Source: HK1 sp965220535 (GTDB taxonomy: Bacteria > Pseudomonadota > Gammaproteobacteria > HK1). From it: 64,000 nucleotides of DNA. Of the stretch, positions 27,555 to 36,570 are shown piece after piece. The stretch spans positions 3,596,001 through 3,660,000 of the forward strand of contig OZ244833.1 of NCBI GenBank assembly GCA_965220535.1, given 5' to 3'. The notes under the pieces were generated by a model. The model was not told the DNA's origin. It did not search any database and saw only the letters and a list, made by a program, of their open reading frames with translations. Positions within the stretch are counted from its first letter, which is position 1. Every line of letters starts with the position of its first letter. The position numbers were made by a program, and so were the translations under genes.

Positions 27555-28982
27555 TCAAGCAAGGGCGGCGGCGGTGCTTCGGATCTCCTCGACCGCGATG
27601 TCGATATCGTCGGGCGTGGTTTCGATCGCCCCGACTTGGAAGCGGATCGCGAATCGATCGTCGATGCGAGTGGGGGTGAGATAGATGCGTCCGGCGTCGT
27701 TGATGCGTGTCAGCAGCTCGAGGTTGAGGGCGTCGAGGGCCTCGGGGCTCGCTCCTGCGGGCGAAAGGCGAAAGGAGAAGAGGCTCAAGATCGGCGGGGT
27801 GACGATCTCCATATCGGCTATTCCCTCGATCCGGGCGGCGGCTTCCTGCGCCCATCGCACGTGGTTTCGCATCATCGATCGAAGGCCGACGAGCCCCTCG
27901 GCGCGCAGCAGGAACCAGACTTTCAAAGCGCGGAATCTTCGTCCGAGTTGGAGGGAGAGCTCGGAGAGATTGCGGATCGCGTCCTCGTTCTCTGCGCCGT
28001 GGGTGCCGAGGTATTCGGGGGTGATGGTGAGGGTGTTGCGCAAAGCGTTTTCGTCGCGCAGCAGGTGGATCGAACACTCCAGTTGCGCTCCCAGCCATTT
28101 ATGGGCGTTGAGGACGATGGAGTCGGCGTGCTCCGCTCCTTGCCAGAGGGTGCGGAATTCCGGGCAGATCATCGCCGAGCCCGCCCAAGCGGCATCCACG
28201 TGGAGGTAGACGGACTCTCGTTTCGCCACTTGCGAGACGGCGGCGATATCGTCGCAGGCGCCGGTGGAAGTGCCGCCGACGGCGGCGACGATCCCGGCGG
28301 GGCGGAAGCCGGAAGCGCGATCGCGGGCGATCGTCTCGCTCAAGCGCTCGGGGTCCATGCTTCGCCGCGGGCCCATCGTCGGGATGCGCACGAGGTTGTC
28401 GGCGCCGATGCCGGAAAACCACAGCGCACGGTCGATCGAACTATGCACTTCGTTCGAGGCGTAGATCCGCAGCGGGGGCTGTCCGGCGAGGCCGCGGGTA
28501 TTTCCCTTGCCCTCCAAGGCGCGTTCGCGCATGGTCAGGATCGCCGCGAGGGTCGCCGAGGACGCGGTGTCTTGGATCACCCCGCCGAATTCCGCGGGGA
28601 GGCCGACGGCATCGCGCAGCCACTCGATCATCCTTCGTTCCAGCTCGGTGGCGGCGGGGGAGGTCTGCCAGAGCATGCATTGCGCGGCCATCGTATCGGC
28701 GAGAATTTCGGCCAGCACCGAGGCGGGCGCGGCGTTCGCCGGGAAATAGGCGAAGAAGCGCGGATGCTGCCAGTGGGTCATCCCGGGGAGGATCAGCCGC
28801 TCGAAATCGGAAAAAATATCCTCCATCGACTCCGGTTCTTCCGGCGGCGAAGGGGGCAGGGAATCGAAGATCTCACCCGGGCGGGTCTGCGAGCGTACCG
28901 GACGTTCGCGCAAGCCCCGGCGGTAATTCGCCCCCCAGCGCACGGCTTTTTGTCCCCAGTATTCGAATTCTTCCCATTGCAT
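27555..28982 (-). CDS. Pyridoxal-dependent aromatic-amino-acid-decarboxylase-like protein
   Basis: A 475-aa group II PLP decarboxylase. It shows MTHWQHPRFFAYFPANAAPA near the N-terminus, TSPAATELE, the HVDAAWAGSA motif and the PLP lysine in LNAHKWLG. This family includes DOPA/tryptophan/tyrosine decarboxylases, and the length matches the family (470-490). The substrate cannot be fixed from sequence. The gene is alone on the minus strand, downstream of the repeat-rich end of the alkA-like gene. A weak GGAGGATCG lies before the ATG at 28982. Confidence 0.9.
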   Translation of the reverse strand: MQWEEFEYWGQKAVRWGANYRRGLRERPVRSQTRPGEIFDSLPPSPPEEPESMEDIFSDFERLILPGMTHWQHPRFFAYFPANAAPASVLAEILADTMAAQCMLWQTSPAATELERRMIEWLRDAVGLPAEFGGVIQDTASSATLAAILTMRERALEGKGNTRGLAGQPPLRIYASNEVHSSIDRALWFSGIGADNLVRIPTMGPRRSMDPERLSETIARDRASGFRPAGIVAAVGGTSTGACDDIAAVSQVAKRESVYLHVDAAWAGSAMICPEFRTLWQGAEHADSIVLNAHKWLGAQLECSIHLLRDENALRNTLTITPEYLGTHGAENEDAIRNLSELSLQLGRRFRALKVWFLLRAEGLVGLRSMMRNHVRWAQEAAARIEGIADMEIVTPPILSLFSFRLSPAGASPEALDALNLELLTRINDAGRIYLTPTRIDDRFAIRFQVGAIETTPDDIDIAVEEIRSTAAALA

Positions 28983-28989
28983 GAGCGAT

Positions 28990-30120
28990 CCTCCGCTAGG
29001 TCATCGCTGTTTTTCGGGTCGGTCGCGGGTTCGCCAGATAGCCGGGCGGCGACGCTCCGCCGATGCCTCCGGCGCTCGTTCTCTTCGAGCGGTCTTTCCG
29101 GTTCCGGCATCGGCTCGCGTTGTCGGCAGAGCCTGAGACCTGAGCGCCCCTCGGGTCGGTCGAGGCGGGAGCTCGACGGCATCTCGAAGGGCTCGCCGGC
29201 CGATGTCGTGGATTCGGATGGGCGTTTCGAGGTCCTCGCTCTTCCCCCGTGCACGAGCGATCTTGCGCCAAGTCATCGTTGTTTTTCGGACCGGTCGCGG
29301 GTTCGTCGAGGATACCGGGCGGCGATATTTCGCCCCGGCCGCCGGCGCTCGCTCTCTTCGGGCGGTCTTTCCGGTTCCGGCATCGTCTCGCGTTGTCGGC
29401 AGAGCCTGAGACCTGAGCGCCCCTCGGGTCGGTTGCGGGTCGGTCGCGCGGAGATCGACGGCATCTCGAAGGGCTCGCCGGCCGATGTCGTGGATTCGGA
29501 TCGGGTGCTTCGAGCTCCTCGCTTTTCCCCCTTGCACGAGCGATCTTGTGCCAAGTCATCGTTGTTTTTCGGGTCGGTCGCAGGCTCGTCGAGGATGCCG
29601 GGCGGCGATGGTTCGCCAAGGCCGCCGGCGCTCGTTCTCTTTGAGCGGTCCTTCCGGTTCCGGTTCCGGCGGCTCGCCTCGTCGGCAGAGCCTGAGACCT
29701 GAGCGCGCGTCGGGGCGGTCGCGGGGAGATCGACGGCATCTCGAAGGGATCGCCGGCCGATGTCGTGGATTCGGAATGGGCGCTTCGAGTTCCTCGCGCT
29801 TCCCCCGTGCCCGAGCGATCTTGCGCCAAGTCACCGCCCTTTTGTGGGCAGGTCGCAAGCCCGCCAGAGATACCAAGCGGCGACGCTTCGCCAAGGCCGC
29901 CAGCGCTCGCCTTCTGCGAGCAGCGCTTCCGGTGCGGGCATCGATTGGTCTTGTCGGCAGAGCATGAAGCCGCGGCGTACGCCGAGGTCGGTGGCGGGGA
30001 GTACGTCAGGACGGTCGAGGTGGAAGATCAACAGCATTTCGACCGTCCACTGTCCGATACCGCGGATCCGGATCAGGTGCTCGATGATGTCCTCGTCGCT
30101 CATGCTCCCGAGCCTTTGCC
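28990..30120 (-). repeat. Tandem copies (272-283 bp) of the 3' end of the alkA-like gene
   Basis: The anchor CAAGTCATCG lies at 29269 and 29552, with variants at 28997 (GGTCATCG) and at 29827 (CAAGTCACCG, the true gene end). Each unit contains TCGGCAGAGC-TGA and GCCGATGTCGTGGATTCGGA, which align with 29950-29970 and 30050-30075 inside the gene. So the whole last ~280 bp of the gene has been copied three times downstream of its stop. The copies have lost the reading frame of the glycosylase. Confidence 0.88.
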
Positions 30121-30499
30121 GGCTCGGGACTTGGCGCGTTGCGACTTTCAGCGCCAGATCGCGCGCCGCGACGATTTTCGGGCGCGAAAGGCCGGCGGTG
30201 CGCAAGGTCTCGTCGTCCATCTCGAGGAGGGCGCGAGCGCTCGGGCGGCGGTCGGGAAAGAGGGCGAGCAGGCGAGTGTGGATGGTTTTGGCGGCCTTGC
30301 CCGAGAGTTGTTGGTAGACGATCGAGCGTAGCAGGGCGTCGAAGGGGGAGCGCATCTTGCCGCGATTTTGCGGTCGGTGCGGCTCCACCGCCTTGATGAT
30401 GCGCCCCAAATCGCGGTCGCGGCGACGAAGCACGGTGATGGCACGATCCCAGTCGAAGCGTTCCATGAGAGTCGAATCGTCCTTATGAGGGTTGTGCAA
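29831..30499 (-). CDS. AlkA-like DNA-3-methyladenine glycosylase (HhH-GPD family)
   Basis: A 222-aa base-excision repair enzyme. It has the helix-hairpin-helix LIRIRGIGQWTVEMLLIF and the catalytic aspartate in PATDLGVRRG (Asp171), preceded by LLRSIVYQQLSGKAAKTIH typical of the family. It removes alkylated bases from DNA. It lacks the extra N-terminal domain of E. coli AlkA and is like the short bacterial type. Met12 (MERFDW) is an alternative start. The 3' part of the gene is the parent of the downstream tandem copies. Confidence 0.9.
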   Translation of the reverse strand: MHNPHKDDSTLMERFDWDRAITVLRRRDRDLGRIIKAVEPHRPQNRGKMRSPFDALLRSIVYQQLSGKAAKTIHTRLLALFPDRRPSARALLEMDDETLRTAGLSRPKIVAARDLALKVATRQVPSRQRLGSMSDEDIIEHLIRIRGIGQWTVEMLLIFHLDRPDVLPATDLGVRRGFMLCRQDQSMPAPEALLAEGERWRPWRSVAAWYLWRACDLPTKGR

Positions 30500-30700
30500 G
30501 GTGGCGCTTCGTCTTCGGTGTCGGCGCCCCGAAGCGGGCGTCGACGGGCTTCGAAGACATATCGCTCAAGTCGGTCAAGCGGGTATTCGAGGCCGTGCTC
30601 TCGATCTGCGTTTTCCGGTCGCTTTTTCCCTCGATTTTTCGTTTTTTTTTCGGGCTTGGGTCTCGAGGGTCGATGGGAAGGGGTCGATGGGATGTCGGCG

Positions 30701-32419
30701 CTAGCGGCGGCGCAGATCGATGCGGCGGATCTTGCCGGTGGTGGTCATCGGCAGGGAATCGATGAATTCGATCTCGCGCGGATATTCGTGGGCCGCAAGG
30801 CGGTTGCGAACGTCGAGACGGATCTCCTCGGCCAGCGCATCGCTTTTTTCGAAGCCAGCTTCGAGCACGATGAAGGCTTTGACTCGCTCTCCGCGCAACG
30901 CATCGGGGACTCCGATCACCGCGCTTTGGCGCACCGCGGGGTGTTCGAGCAGGCAATCCTCGATTTCGCCGGGACCGATACGATAACCGGCGCTCGAAAT
31001 CACGTCGTCTTTGCGCCCCATGAAGCGGAAAAAACCCTCTTCGTCGCGTAGCCCCAAATCGCCGGTACGAAACCATTCGCCGGTGAATTTTTCTTTCGTC
31101 GCCGCGTCGTTGTTCCAATAGCCGAGAAACATCGCCGGATCGTCGGCGTGCACCGCGAGTTCTCCGATCTCACCCAAGGCTGCGTCTTTTCCCTCGTCGT
31201 CGATCGTTCGCACCCGATGGCCGGGGTAGGGCTTGCCCATCGAGCCGGATTTAGGGGCTTCGAGCGCGGCGCAGTTCCCGACCAAGTAGTTGCATTCCGT
31301 TTGCCCCCACATCTCGTTGATATCGACTCCGAGCGTTTGCTTGGCCCATTCGATGACGTGGTCGCCGACCTGCTCCCCCGCCGACATGACGGTGCGCAAG
31401 GAGATATTCGAAAAAGCGCACTCGGGAAGGTGCATCATCAACTTGAGAGCCGTCGGGGGGATGAATGCGTTGCGTACCCGGTATTTTTCGATCGTTGCGA
31501 GGACCCGCTCGGGATCGAAAGGCCCGTGATCGCAGCCGAGCACCGGCACGGCGTAGCGAAGGGCGGGCATCAAGGCATCGAAGAGGCCGCCGGTCCAAGC
31601 CCAATCCGCCGGCGTCCACATCAGATCGCCTTCTCGGGGGAGGAAATGATGGGAGAGTTCGAAGCCGGGAAGGTTCCCCAAAAGGCAGCGATGGGGATTG
31701 AGCGAGCCTTTCGGCGGGCCGGTGGTGCCGGAGGTGTAGATCAGCAAGGCGGGATCGTTCGCCGAGGTGTCGATCGCTCGGAATTCCCTTTTTGCGCCCC
31801 GCAGCAGATCGTCGAAGCCGTAGGTGCCCCCGCGATCCTCGGTGCTTGCGCCCGCTGCATCGAGGTCGCAGATCACCAAGCGGATCGGCTCGCCGAGATT
31901 CGACCTCGAGGATTCGATGCGCTCCCTTCGGGCGAGGTCGGTGATCAGGAGGCGGGTGCCGCTGTCGGCCAGTCGGAAGGAAAGCGCATCGAGTCCGAAG
32001 AGGATCGAAAGGGGCATGGCGACCCCGCCGATCTTGGAGATAGCGATATGCGCGATGGCGGTTTCAAGGCGCTGCGGAAGGCAGATCCCGACCCGATCGC
32101 CGCGTTTGATCCCGAGCCCCGAAAGGGCGTTCGCCAGCCGGTCGCTGCGCTCTTTCAGTTGCGCGAAGCTCAAACGGCGTTCGACCCCTTGCGCATCCTC
32201 GCAAATCAAAGCGGTGCGATCTGCGTAGAGCGCTGCCGGGCGGTCGCAGATTTCGCTTCCGATATTGAAGCGGGCGGGAATCCTCCATCGGAAGGCGCGG
32301 CGGATCTCGTCGAAGGAGTCGGCGCCTTCGTCGATCAGCCTGACGGGGGATCCAAGGGGTGTCATCGTCTCGATCGTCGTCTTCGCTGCGGGGGGGCGAG
32401 CTGCGGGGGCCAGGGGCAA
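30701..32419 (-). CDS. AMP-dependent acyl-CoA synthetase (acetyl-CoA/medium-chain type)
   Basis: A 572-aa adenylate-forming enzyme. The ATP loop is YTSGTTGPPKGSLNPH, later motifs are MWGQTECNYLVGN, YWNNDAATKEKF, WFRTGDLG and the C-terminal lysine region TTTGKIRRIDLRRR. The overall pattern is that of acyl-CoA synthetases related to ACSM/acetyl-CoA synthetases. The listed start is a TTG with AGGA before it; ATG 32365 is a good alternative. The gene is divergent from the AcuI/YhdH-like reductase 98 bp away, which may mean a shared control region and a joint role in short-chain acyl-CoA metabolism. Confidence 0.88.
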   Translation of the reverse strand: MPLAPAARPPAAKTTIETMTPLGSPVRLIDEGADSFDEIRRAFRWRIPARFNIGSEICDRPAALYADRTALICEDAQGVERRLSFAQLKERSDRLANALSGLGIKRGDRVGICLPQRLETAIAHIAISKIGGVAMPLSILFGLDALSFRLADSGTRLLITDLARRERIESSRSNLGEPIRLVICDLDAAGASTEDRGGTYGFDDLLRGAKREFRAIDTSANDPALLIYTSGTTGPPKGSLNPHRCLLGNLPGFELSHHFLPREGDLMWTPADWAWTGGLFDALMPALRYAVPVLGCDHGPFDPERVLATIEKYRVRNAFIPPTALKLMMHLPECAFSNISLRTVMSAGEQVGDHVIEWAKQTLGVDINEMWGQTECNYLVGNCAALEAPKSGSMGKPYPGHRVRTIDDEGKDAALGEIGELAVHADDPAMFLGYWNNDAATKEKFTGEWFRTGDLGLRDEEGFFRFMGRKDDVISSAGYRIGPGEIEDCLLEHPAVRQSAVIGVPDALRGERVKAFIVLEAGFEKSDALAEEIRLDVRNRLAAHEYPREIEFIDSLPMTTTGKIRRIDLRRR

Positions 32420-32517
32420 GATGGTTCCTATCCGAAGAGATGGTATAGGATTTACCCTTTTCGATCGTACGATTTCGATCTTTTCAGCGCATCCGCGTAT
32501 TGACCGAGGACAACGAT

Positions 32518-33513
32518 ATGGAAGATTTTCTCGCTTTTCGAGTGCACCAAAAGGATAAGACGGTCGAGTCTCGTTTGGAGCGCATCACCCTCGACGACCT
32601 TTCGCCAGGCGATGTCGTCATTCGTTGCGCGTGGTCCGATATCAACTACAAGGATGCTTTGGCGGCGACCGGCAAGGGACGGATCATGCGTCGCTTTCCG
32701 ATGGTCGGGGGTATCGATGTCGCCGGAACCGTCCATCGCTCGGAGAGTCCCGCTTGGAGCGAAGGCACCCCGGTGGTGATCACCGGCTTCGGTCTCGGGG
32801 AGGATCACGACGGGGGCTATGGCGAATACGCGCGAGTCCCCGCCGATTGGCCGGTTTCCCTGCCGGAGGGTCTTTCGCTGCGCGATAGCATGGCCATCGG
32901 CACCGCGGGCTTCACCGCGGCCTTGGCCGTGGATCAGATGGAGCGCAATCGTCAGCGTCCGGATGGCGGGCCGGTGCTGGTCAACGGGGCGACCGGGGGG
33001 GTCGGGAGTTTCGCCATCGACATGCTGGCGGGGCTCGGCTACGAGGTGGTGGCCTTTACCGGCAAGCGGGATCAGGACGAATATCTGCGCGCGATCGGCG
33101 CGAGCCGCATCCTCTATCGCGACGAGGTGGAGATCGGTTCGAAGCCCCTGGAAAAATCCCTGTGGGCGGGGGCGGTCGATAACGTGGGGGGGCAAGCGCT
33201 CGCTTGGTTGACGCGCACGATGCAGCCCGGCGGCAATATCGCCTCCATCGGCCTCGTCGGGGGGATCGGACTTGAAACCACGGTGATGCCCTTCATCTTG
33301 CGCGGGGTCAACCTGCTCGGGATCAACAGCGTTCATGTCGAGAGCGCTTGGCGGCAGCGGGTCTGGCAGCGTCTGGCCTCGGACCTCAAGCCTCGCCATC
33401 TGGATCGAATCGTCACCTCGGAGATCCCCTTGGGCGATTTGCCCGCGGCCTTCGACGCTTATATCGAAGGGGGAGTGACCGGGCGGGCGGTGGTGCGCAT
33501 CGCCGGCGATTGA
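32518..33513 (+). CDS. acuI: Acryloyl-CoA reductase-like MDR oxidoreductase (AcuI/YhdH family)
   Basis: A 331-aa zinc-independent medium-chain dehydrogenase. Typical features are CAWSDINYKDALAATGKGRI, the FPMVGGIDVAGTV motif, IGTAGFTAALAVDQME and the NADPH loop VNGATGGVGSFAIDML. Characterised AcuI/YhdH enzymes reduce acryloyl-CoA to propionyl-CoA with NADPH. ATG 32518 is chosen because GAGGA lies 7 nt upstream; ATG 32500 adds six residues. The neighbour on the other strand is an acyl-CoA synthetase. The exact substrate is inferred from family. Confidence 0.9.
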   Translation: MEDFLAFRVHQKDKTVESRLERITLDDLSPGDVVIRCAWSDINYKDALAATGKGRIMRRFPMVGGIDVAGTVHRSESPAWSEGTPVVITGFGLGEDHDGGYGEYARVPADWPVSLPEGLSLRDSMAIGTAGFTAALAVDQMERNRQRPDGGPVLVNGATGGVGSFAIDMLAGLGYEVVAFTGKRDQDEYLRAIGASRILYRDEVEIGSKPLEKSLWAGAVDNVGGQALAWLTRTMQPGGNIASIGLVGGIGLETTVMPFILRGVNLLGINSVHVESAWRQRVWQRLASDLKPRHLDRIVTSEIPLGDLPAAFDAYIEGGVTGRAVVRIAGD

Positions 33514-33622
33514 AATCATCTGAAATCATCGGCTCGAAGCGGTTGCCGCTTACCCCCCATCCGCTTGAAATCGAGGGGGCTCTTTTTCGAAGAGCGTAGA
33601 AGAGCGTAGAAGAGCGAAACGT

Positions 33623-33657
33623 AAAAAGCCCCGGAAGTCGTCCTTCCGGGGCTTTTT
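33623..33657. terminator. Bidirectional intrinsic terminator
   Basis: A perfect 15-bp stem, AAAAAGCCCCGGAAG / CTTCCGGGGCTTTTT with loop TCGTC, with A and T runs at both ends. It lies between the convergent reductase and dsbA genes and can stop transcription from both sides. Confidence 0.93.
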
Positions 33658-33782
33658 CGATCGGCGATGCTCGGCTTTTCGTGCGAATCGTTCGGTAGGG
33701 GGCTCGTTCGCCGCCGATCCACCGCTCGCTTCTTGCGATTCTTTCGAAAGGCCCCGCGCGCTCGAAAGGCTCGCGAAAGCCC

Positions 33783-34496
33783 TTATACCCCCTTGTTCTT
33801 CGTCTTGTGTTCGTGCTCCGCCAGCCGCAGGGCGATACTCATCATATTTTGATAAGTGCCCGCCAGTTGGCCGCCCACCTTGTACTTGCCGTGAACGATG
33901 ATCGTCGGGGTGCCCCGTACCTCGTATCGCTGCTGCATCACCAAGGATTTGTTGATATTGGAATTGACGCTGAACGAACTCCAAGTACTTTCGAGTTTGG
34001 CTTTGTCCACCCCGCTGCGCTCGCTGTAGAAATCGATGATGGCTTCTTTGGTGTCGAGCGCGACCCCCTCCTTGTGAATCCGGTCGAAGAACTCCCGGTG
34101 GTGTTTTTCCGAGATGCCGAGCGCATGGGCGGTGTAGTAGCCTTGGGCGTGGATTTGCCAAACATCGTTGAAAATCGCCGGCAAGCGCCGAATCTCGACA
34201 TAATCGGGCAGGTTCTGTTCCATATACTCCATAAAAGGGAGAAATCTGTAGCAGGCGGGGCAACCGTACCAGAAGATATCGACGATTTCGATCTTGTCGC
34301 CGGTTTCGACGGGCTGGGGTTGGGTCAGGGTCTCGTACATCCCCTCGATGTCGGAGATATCGCCGGATTGGGCGAAGGTGGAGCCTGCGCTCGCGATCAG
34401 GCAAAAAGCGACGCTCGCCAAGGCCGAGCGCATGAAAGAGCCGCGATGTCGGATCGGTGCGGGATGGATCGAGGCATTGCGAATCGGGTATTTCAT
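33783..34496 (-). CDS. dsbA: Thiol:disulfide interchange protein DsbA
   Basis: A 237-aa periplasmic oxidase that introduces disulfide bonds. The active site is CPAC (Cys79, Cys82) in IFWYGCPACYRF, and the cis-proline loop is VRGTPTIIV. The start ATG 34496 has GGAGAACCCCC before it. The n-region is unusually long; a second Met (MRSALASVAFCLIASAGSTFA) would give a normal signal peptide with cleavage after TFA. dsbA next to a c4 cytochrome gene is the usual arrangement in Pseudomonas-type gammaproteobacteria. Confidence 0.93.
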   Translation of the reverse strand: MKYPIRNASIHPAPIRHRGSFMRSALASVAFCLIASAGSTFAQSGDISDIEGMYETLTQPQPVETGDKIEIVDIFWYGCPACYRFLPFMEYMEQNLPDYVEIRRLPAIFNDVWQIHAQGYYTAHALGISEKHHREFFDRIHKEGVALDTKEAIIDFYSERSGVDKAKLESTWSSFSVNSNINKSLVMQQRYEVRGTPTIIVHGKYKVGGQLAGTYQNMMSIALRLAEHEHKTKNKGV

Positions 34497-34704
34497 CGGG
34501 GGTTCTCCGGTGAGGGGATAAAGAAGTTCGTTTCGGCTTCGTCGAGGGCTAAGGATCGTCGAGGCTCGATGCGAAGATCTCAAGCGTCGATGAGAAAGGC
34601 TCGACGAGCGAAGCGTTTCGGCATGATCCTTTTTGGGTGCCGGCTGTGGGCGCCGGCGAAAAATCGCGGCCTTCGGGGAATGTCTTCGAAGATGGACTTG
34701 GATA

Positions 34705-35307
34705 TCAGTGCAGTCCGGCGATATATTCGCTGACGGCTTTCATCTCCATCGGGCTCATCAGACGCACCGCTTCGGCCATCATCGCGTTCGCATCGTTGGA
34801 GCGCGCTCCCGTGCGCCAATCATTAAGCTGTTTCGCGGTATAGGTGGCATGCTGCCCGGCGATGCGGGGAAATCCCGCAGATTCGTTCCCCAAGCCCCGC
34901 GGGCCATGGCAAGCGATACACGCCGGGACCCCGCTTTCGCCGATGCCGCCTCGGTAGATTCGTTCTCCCAAGGCGTGCAGCTCTGCGCTCGCATAGCCTC
35001 CGGTCGGGGTTCGGGATGCGTAATAAGCCGCGATATCCTCGATATCCTGCTCCGAGAGGTTGGCGATCATGGGGGCCATCAGCGCGTTGTTGCGCGTTTT
35101 CCCTTCCATGAAATTACGGATCTGCTTGGCGGTGTAGGAGGCATGCTGACCGGCGAGCACGGGCCACTCGGGGTTGACGCTGTTGCCGCCCGGCCCGTGG
35201 CAAGCCGTGCAGGTCGCGGATTTTCTTTCTCCCGCTACGATATCGCCTTCGGCGGCGACACCGCCGAAGGCCGCAAGGAAGAGCAAGGTGATCAGGCTTC
35301 GCTTCAA
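34705..35307 (-). CDS. Dihaem cytochrome c4
   Basis: A 200-aa periplasmic electron carrier with two haem sites, CTACH (Cys33-His37) and CIACH in the second half. The two halves are homologous (GPGGNSVNPEWPVLAGQHAS against GPRGLGNESAGFPRIAGQHA), as in cytochrome c4. It passes electrons from the bc1 complex to terminal oxidases. The start is a TTG at 35307, chosen because GGAGGT lies 8 nt upstream and a signal peptide follows directly (MKRSLITLLFLAAFGGVAA). Other upstream starts lack both. Confidence 0.92.
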   Translation of the reverse strand: MKRSLITLLFLAAFGGVAAEGDIVAGERKSATCTACHGPGGNSVNPEWPVLAGQHASYTAKQIRNFMEGKTRNNALMAPMIANLSEQDIEDIAAYYASRTPTGGYASAELHALGERIYRGGIGESGVPACIACHGPRGLGNESAGFPRIAGQHATYTAKQLNDWRTGARSNDANAMMAEAVRLMSPMEMKAVSEYIAGLH

Positions 35308-35572
35308 GGCCGCAGACCTCCGGGTGATTTCATGTCTTCGATAGCCATGTTTTCGATAGAGAGAGGTTCGAATGAGAACGGGTATTTTAGTGCCAATTCG
35401 ATGCCAAGCGGCGCTTCGTGAATCATCGGCCGAGCGTGGTCGCTTTCTATCTCGACAGCAGCGATTTCGATAGCAGCGATCTCGACAGGAGAGGGGATTG
35501 ATCGGGGAAAGGGATTGGATTTTGCCCCCGAACAGGTGCGAATTTATAGCATAAACGAGAGGGTTGCGGGCA

Positions 35573-36364
35573 ATGATGAGGGACGAAACCATGCATTCCG
35601 GCGACGAAAACGAAGCCGGGGGGCGAGGGCTTTCGCAAGCCTCCCCCGGGGAAGCCATTTTGGAAGCCCCCCGGAAAATACCCGGGCTTCGAGCGGCCAT
35701 GCTCGATTATCGTCAGGCGACATTCCTCGTCAGCGCTTCGCGGCGAGGCGATCTGCCTGTCGACGAGGGTCGGGAGGTGGCGTTCGCCGGGCGTTCCAAT
35801 GCCGGCAAGTCGAGCCTTATCAATGCGCTTTGCAAACGCAAGGCCCTTGCCCGCACCAGCCGCACTCCGGGGCGTACCCGGCTCATCAACTTCTTTTCCG
35901 TGGGGGACTCCTTGCGTTTGGTCGATCTTCCGGGTTATGGCTACGCCAAGGCGCCGCGTTCGATGAGCGAAGCGTGGGGGAAGTCGGTGGAGGAATATCT
36001 GTATACGCGGCGCTCGTTGGCGGGGGTGGTGTTGCTGATGGATATTCGCCACCCGCTCACCGCCCTCGATCGGATCTTGTTGGACGGGTGTCGGCAAGTC
36101 GCGATCCCGGTGCTCGCGGTGCTGTCCAAGGCGGATAAGTTGGCGTCGACAAGGCGCAGTATCGCCATCAAGGGGGTGAGGCTTTCTCTTTCGGAGATCT
36201 ATTCCGGGGATCGAGGCCCCGAGCGGTCGATGTCCGGAGCGCCCGAAGCGATCTTGGAAGCGCAAACTCCACCGAAGGTGATTGCCCATTCCCTTCCCGG
36301 CAAGTTCGGATACGAGGAGCTGGCATCTCATTTATCCGGTTGGCTGACAGGGGAGTCGGGCTAA
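35573..36364 (+). CDS. engB: Ribosome biogenesis GTPase EngB (YihA)
   Basis: About 263 aa. The GTPase motifs are G1 GRSNAGKSS (73-81), G3 DLPGYG and G4 SKAD, with the YihA-typical TPGRTRLINFF. It acts in large-subunit assembly. The protein is longer than the E. coli form (210 aa) because of a 45-residue N-terminal extension and a loop insert near the end (SGDRGPERSMSGAPEAILEA). It is divergent from cytochrome c4; between the two starts is a small 15-bp repeat (CTCGACAGCAGCGAT, 35451-35491). Confidence 0.9.
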   Translation: MMRDETMHSGDENEAGGRGLSQASPGEAILEAPRKIPGLRAAMLDYRQATFLVSASRRGDLPVDEGREVAFAGRSNAGKSSLINALCKRKALARTSRTPGRTRLINFFSVGDSLRLVDLPGYGYAKAPRSMSEAWGKSVEEYLYTRRSLAGVVLLMDIRHPLTALDRILLDGCRQVAIPVLAVLSKADKLASTRRSIAIKGVRLSLSEIYSGDRGPERSMSGAPEAILEAQTPPKVIAHSLPGKFGYEELASHLSGWLTGESG

Positions 36365-36439
36365 GGATTGTCGCTATCCCCCCAAAGGCGTAAAAGCGGG
36401 GTGCAAAAGCGGGTGCAAAAGCACCCCCGGCCCCCGTCG

Positions 36440-36570
36440 ATTTCCCGTCGGATGGACTGGGGAGAAACCCGGCCTCGAAGCCGGTGATTCCCCGCCGCGA
36501 GGCGGGCGAAAAACCCCTTCGAAGGGGCGGCCGAAAAGGCTCTTTGAGTCGGTTAATCCAAGGGTTTTTT
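36440..36570. other. Cluster of small perfect hairpins after engB
   Basis: Hairpins follow each other within about 70 nt: CCGGC/GCCGG with loop CTCGAA (36469-36484); CCCGCC/GGCGGG with a GCGA tetraloop (36491-36506); CCCC/GGGG closing TTCGAA (36514-36527); and GCC/GGC closing GAAAA. A T6 run follows at about 36565. It could be a terminator region or a structured RNA end. No known RNA family is recognised. Confidence 0.45.
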
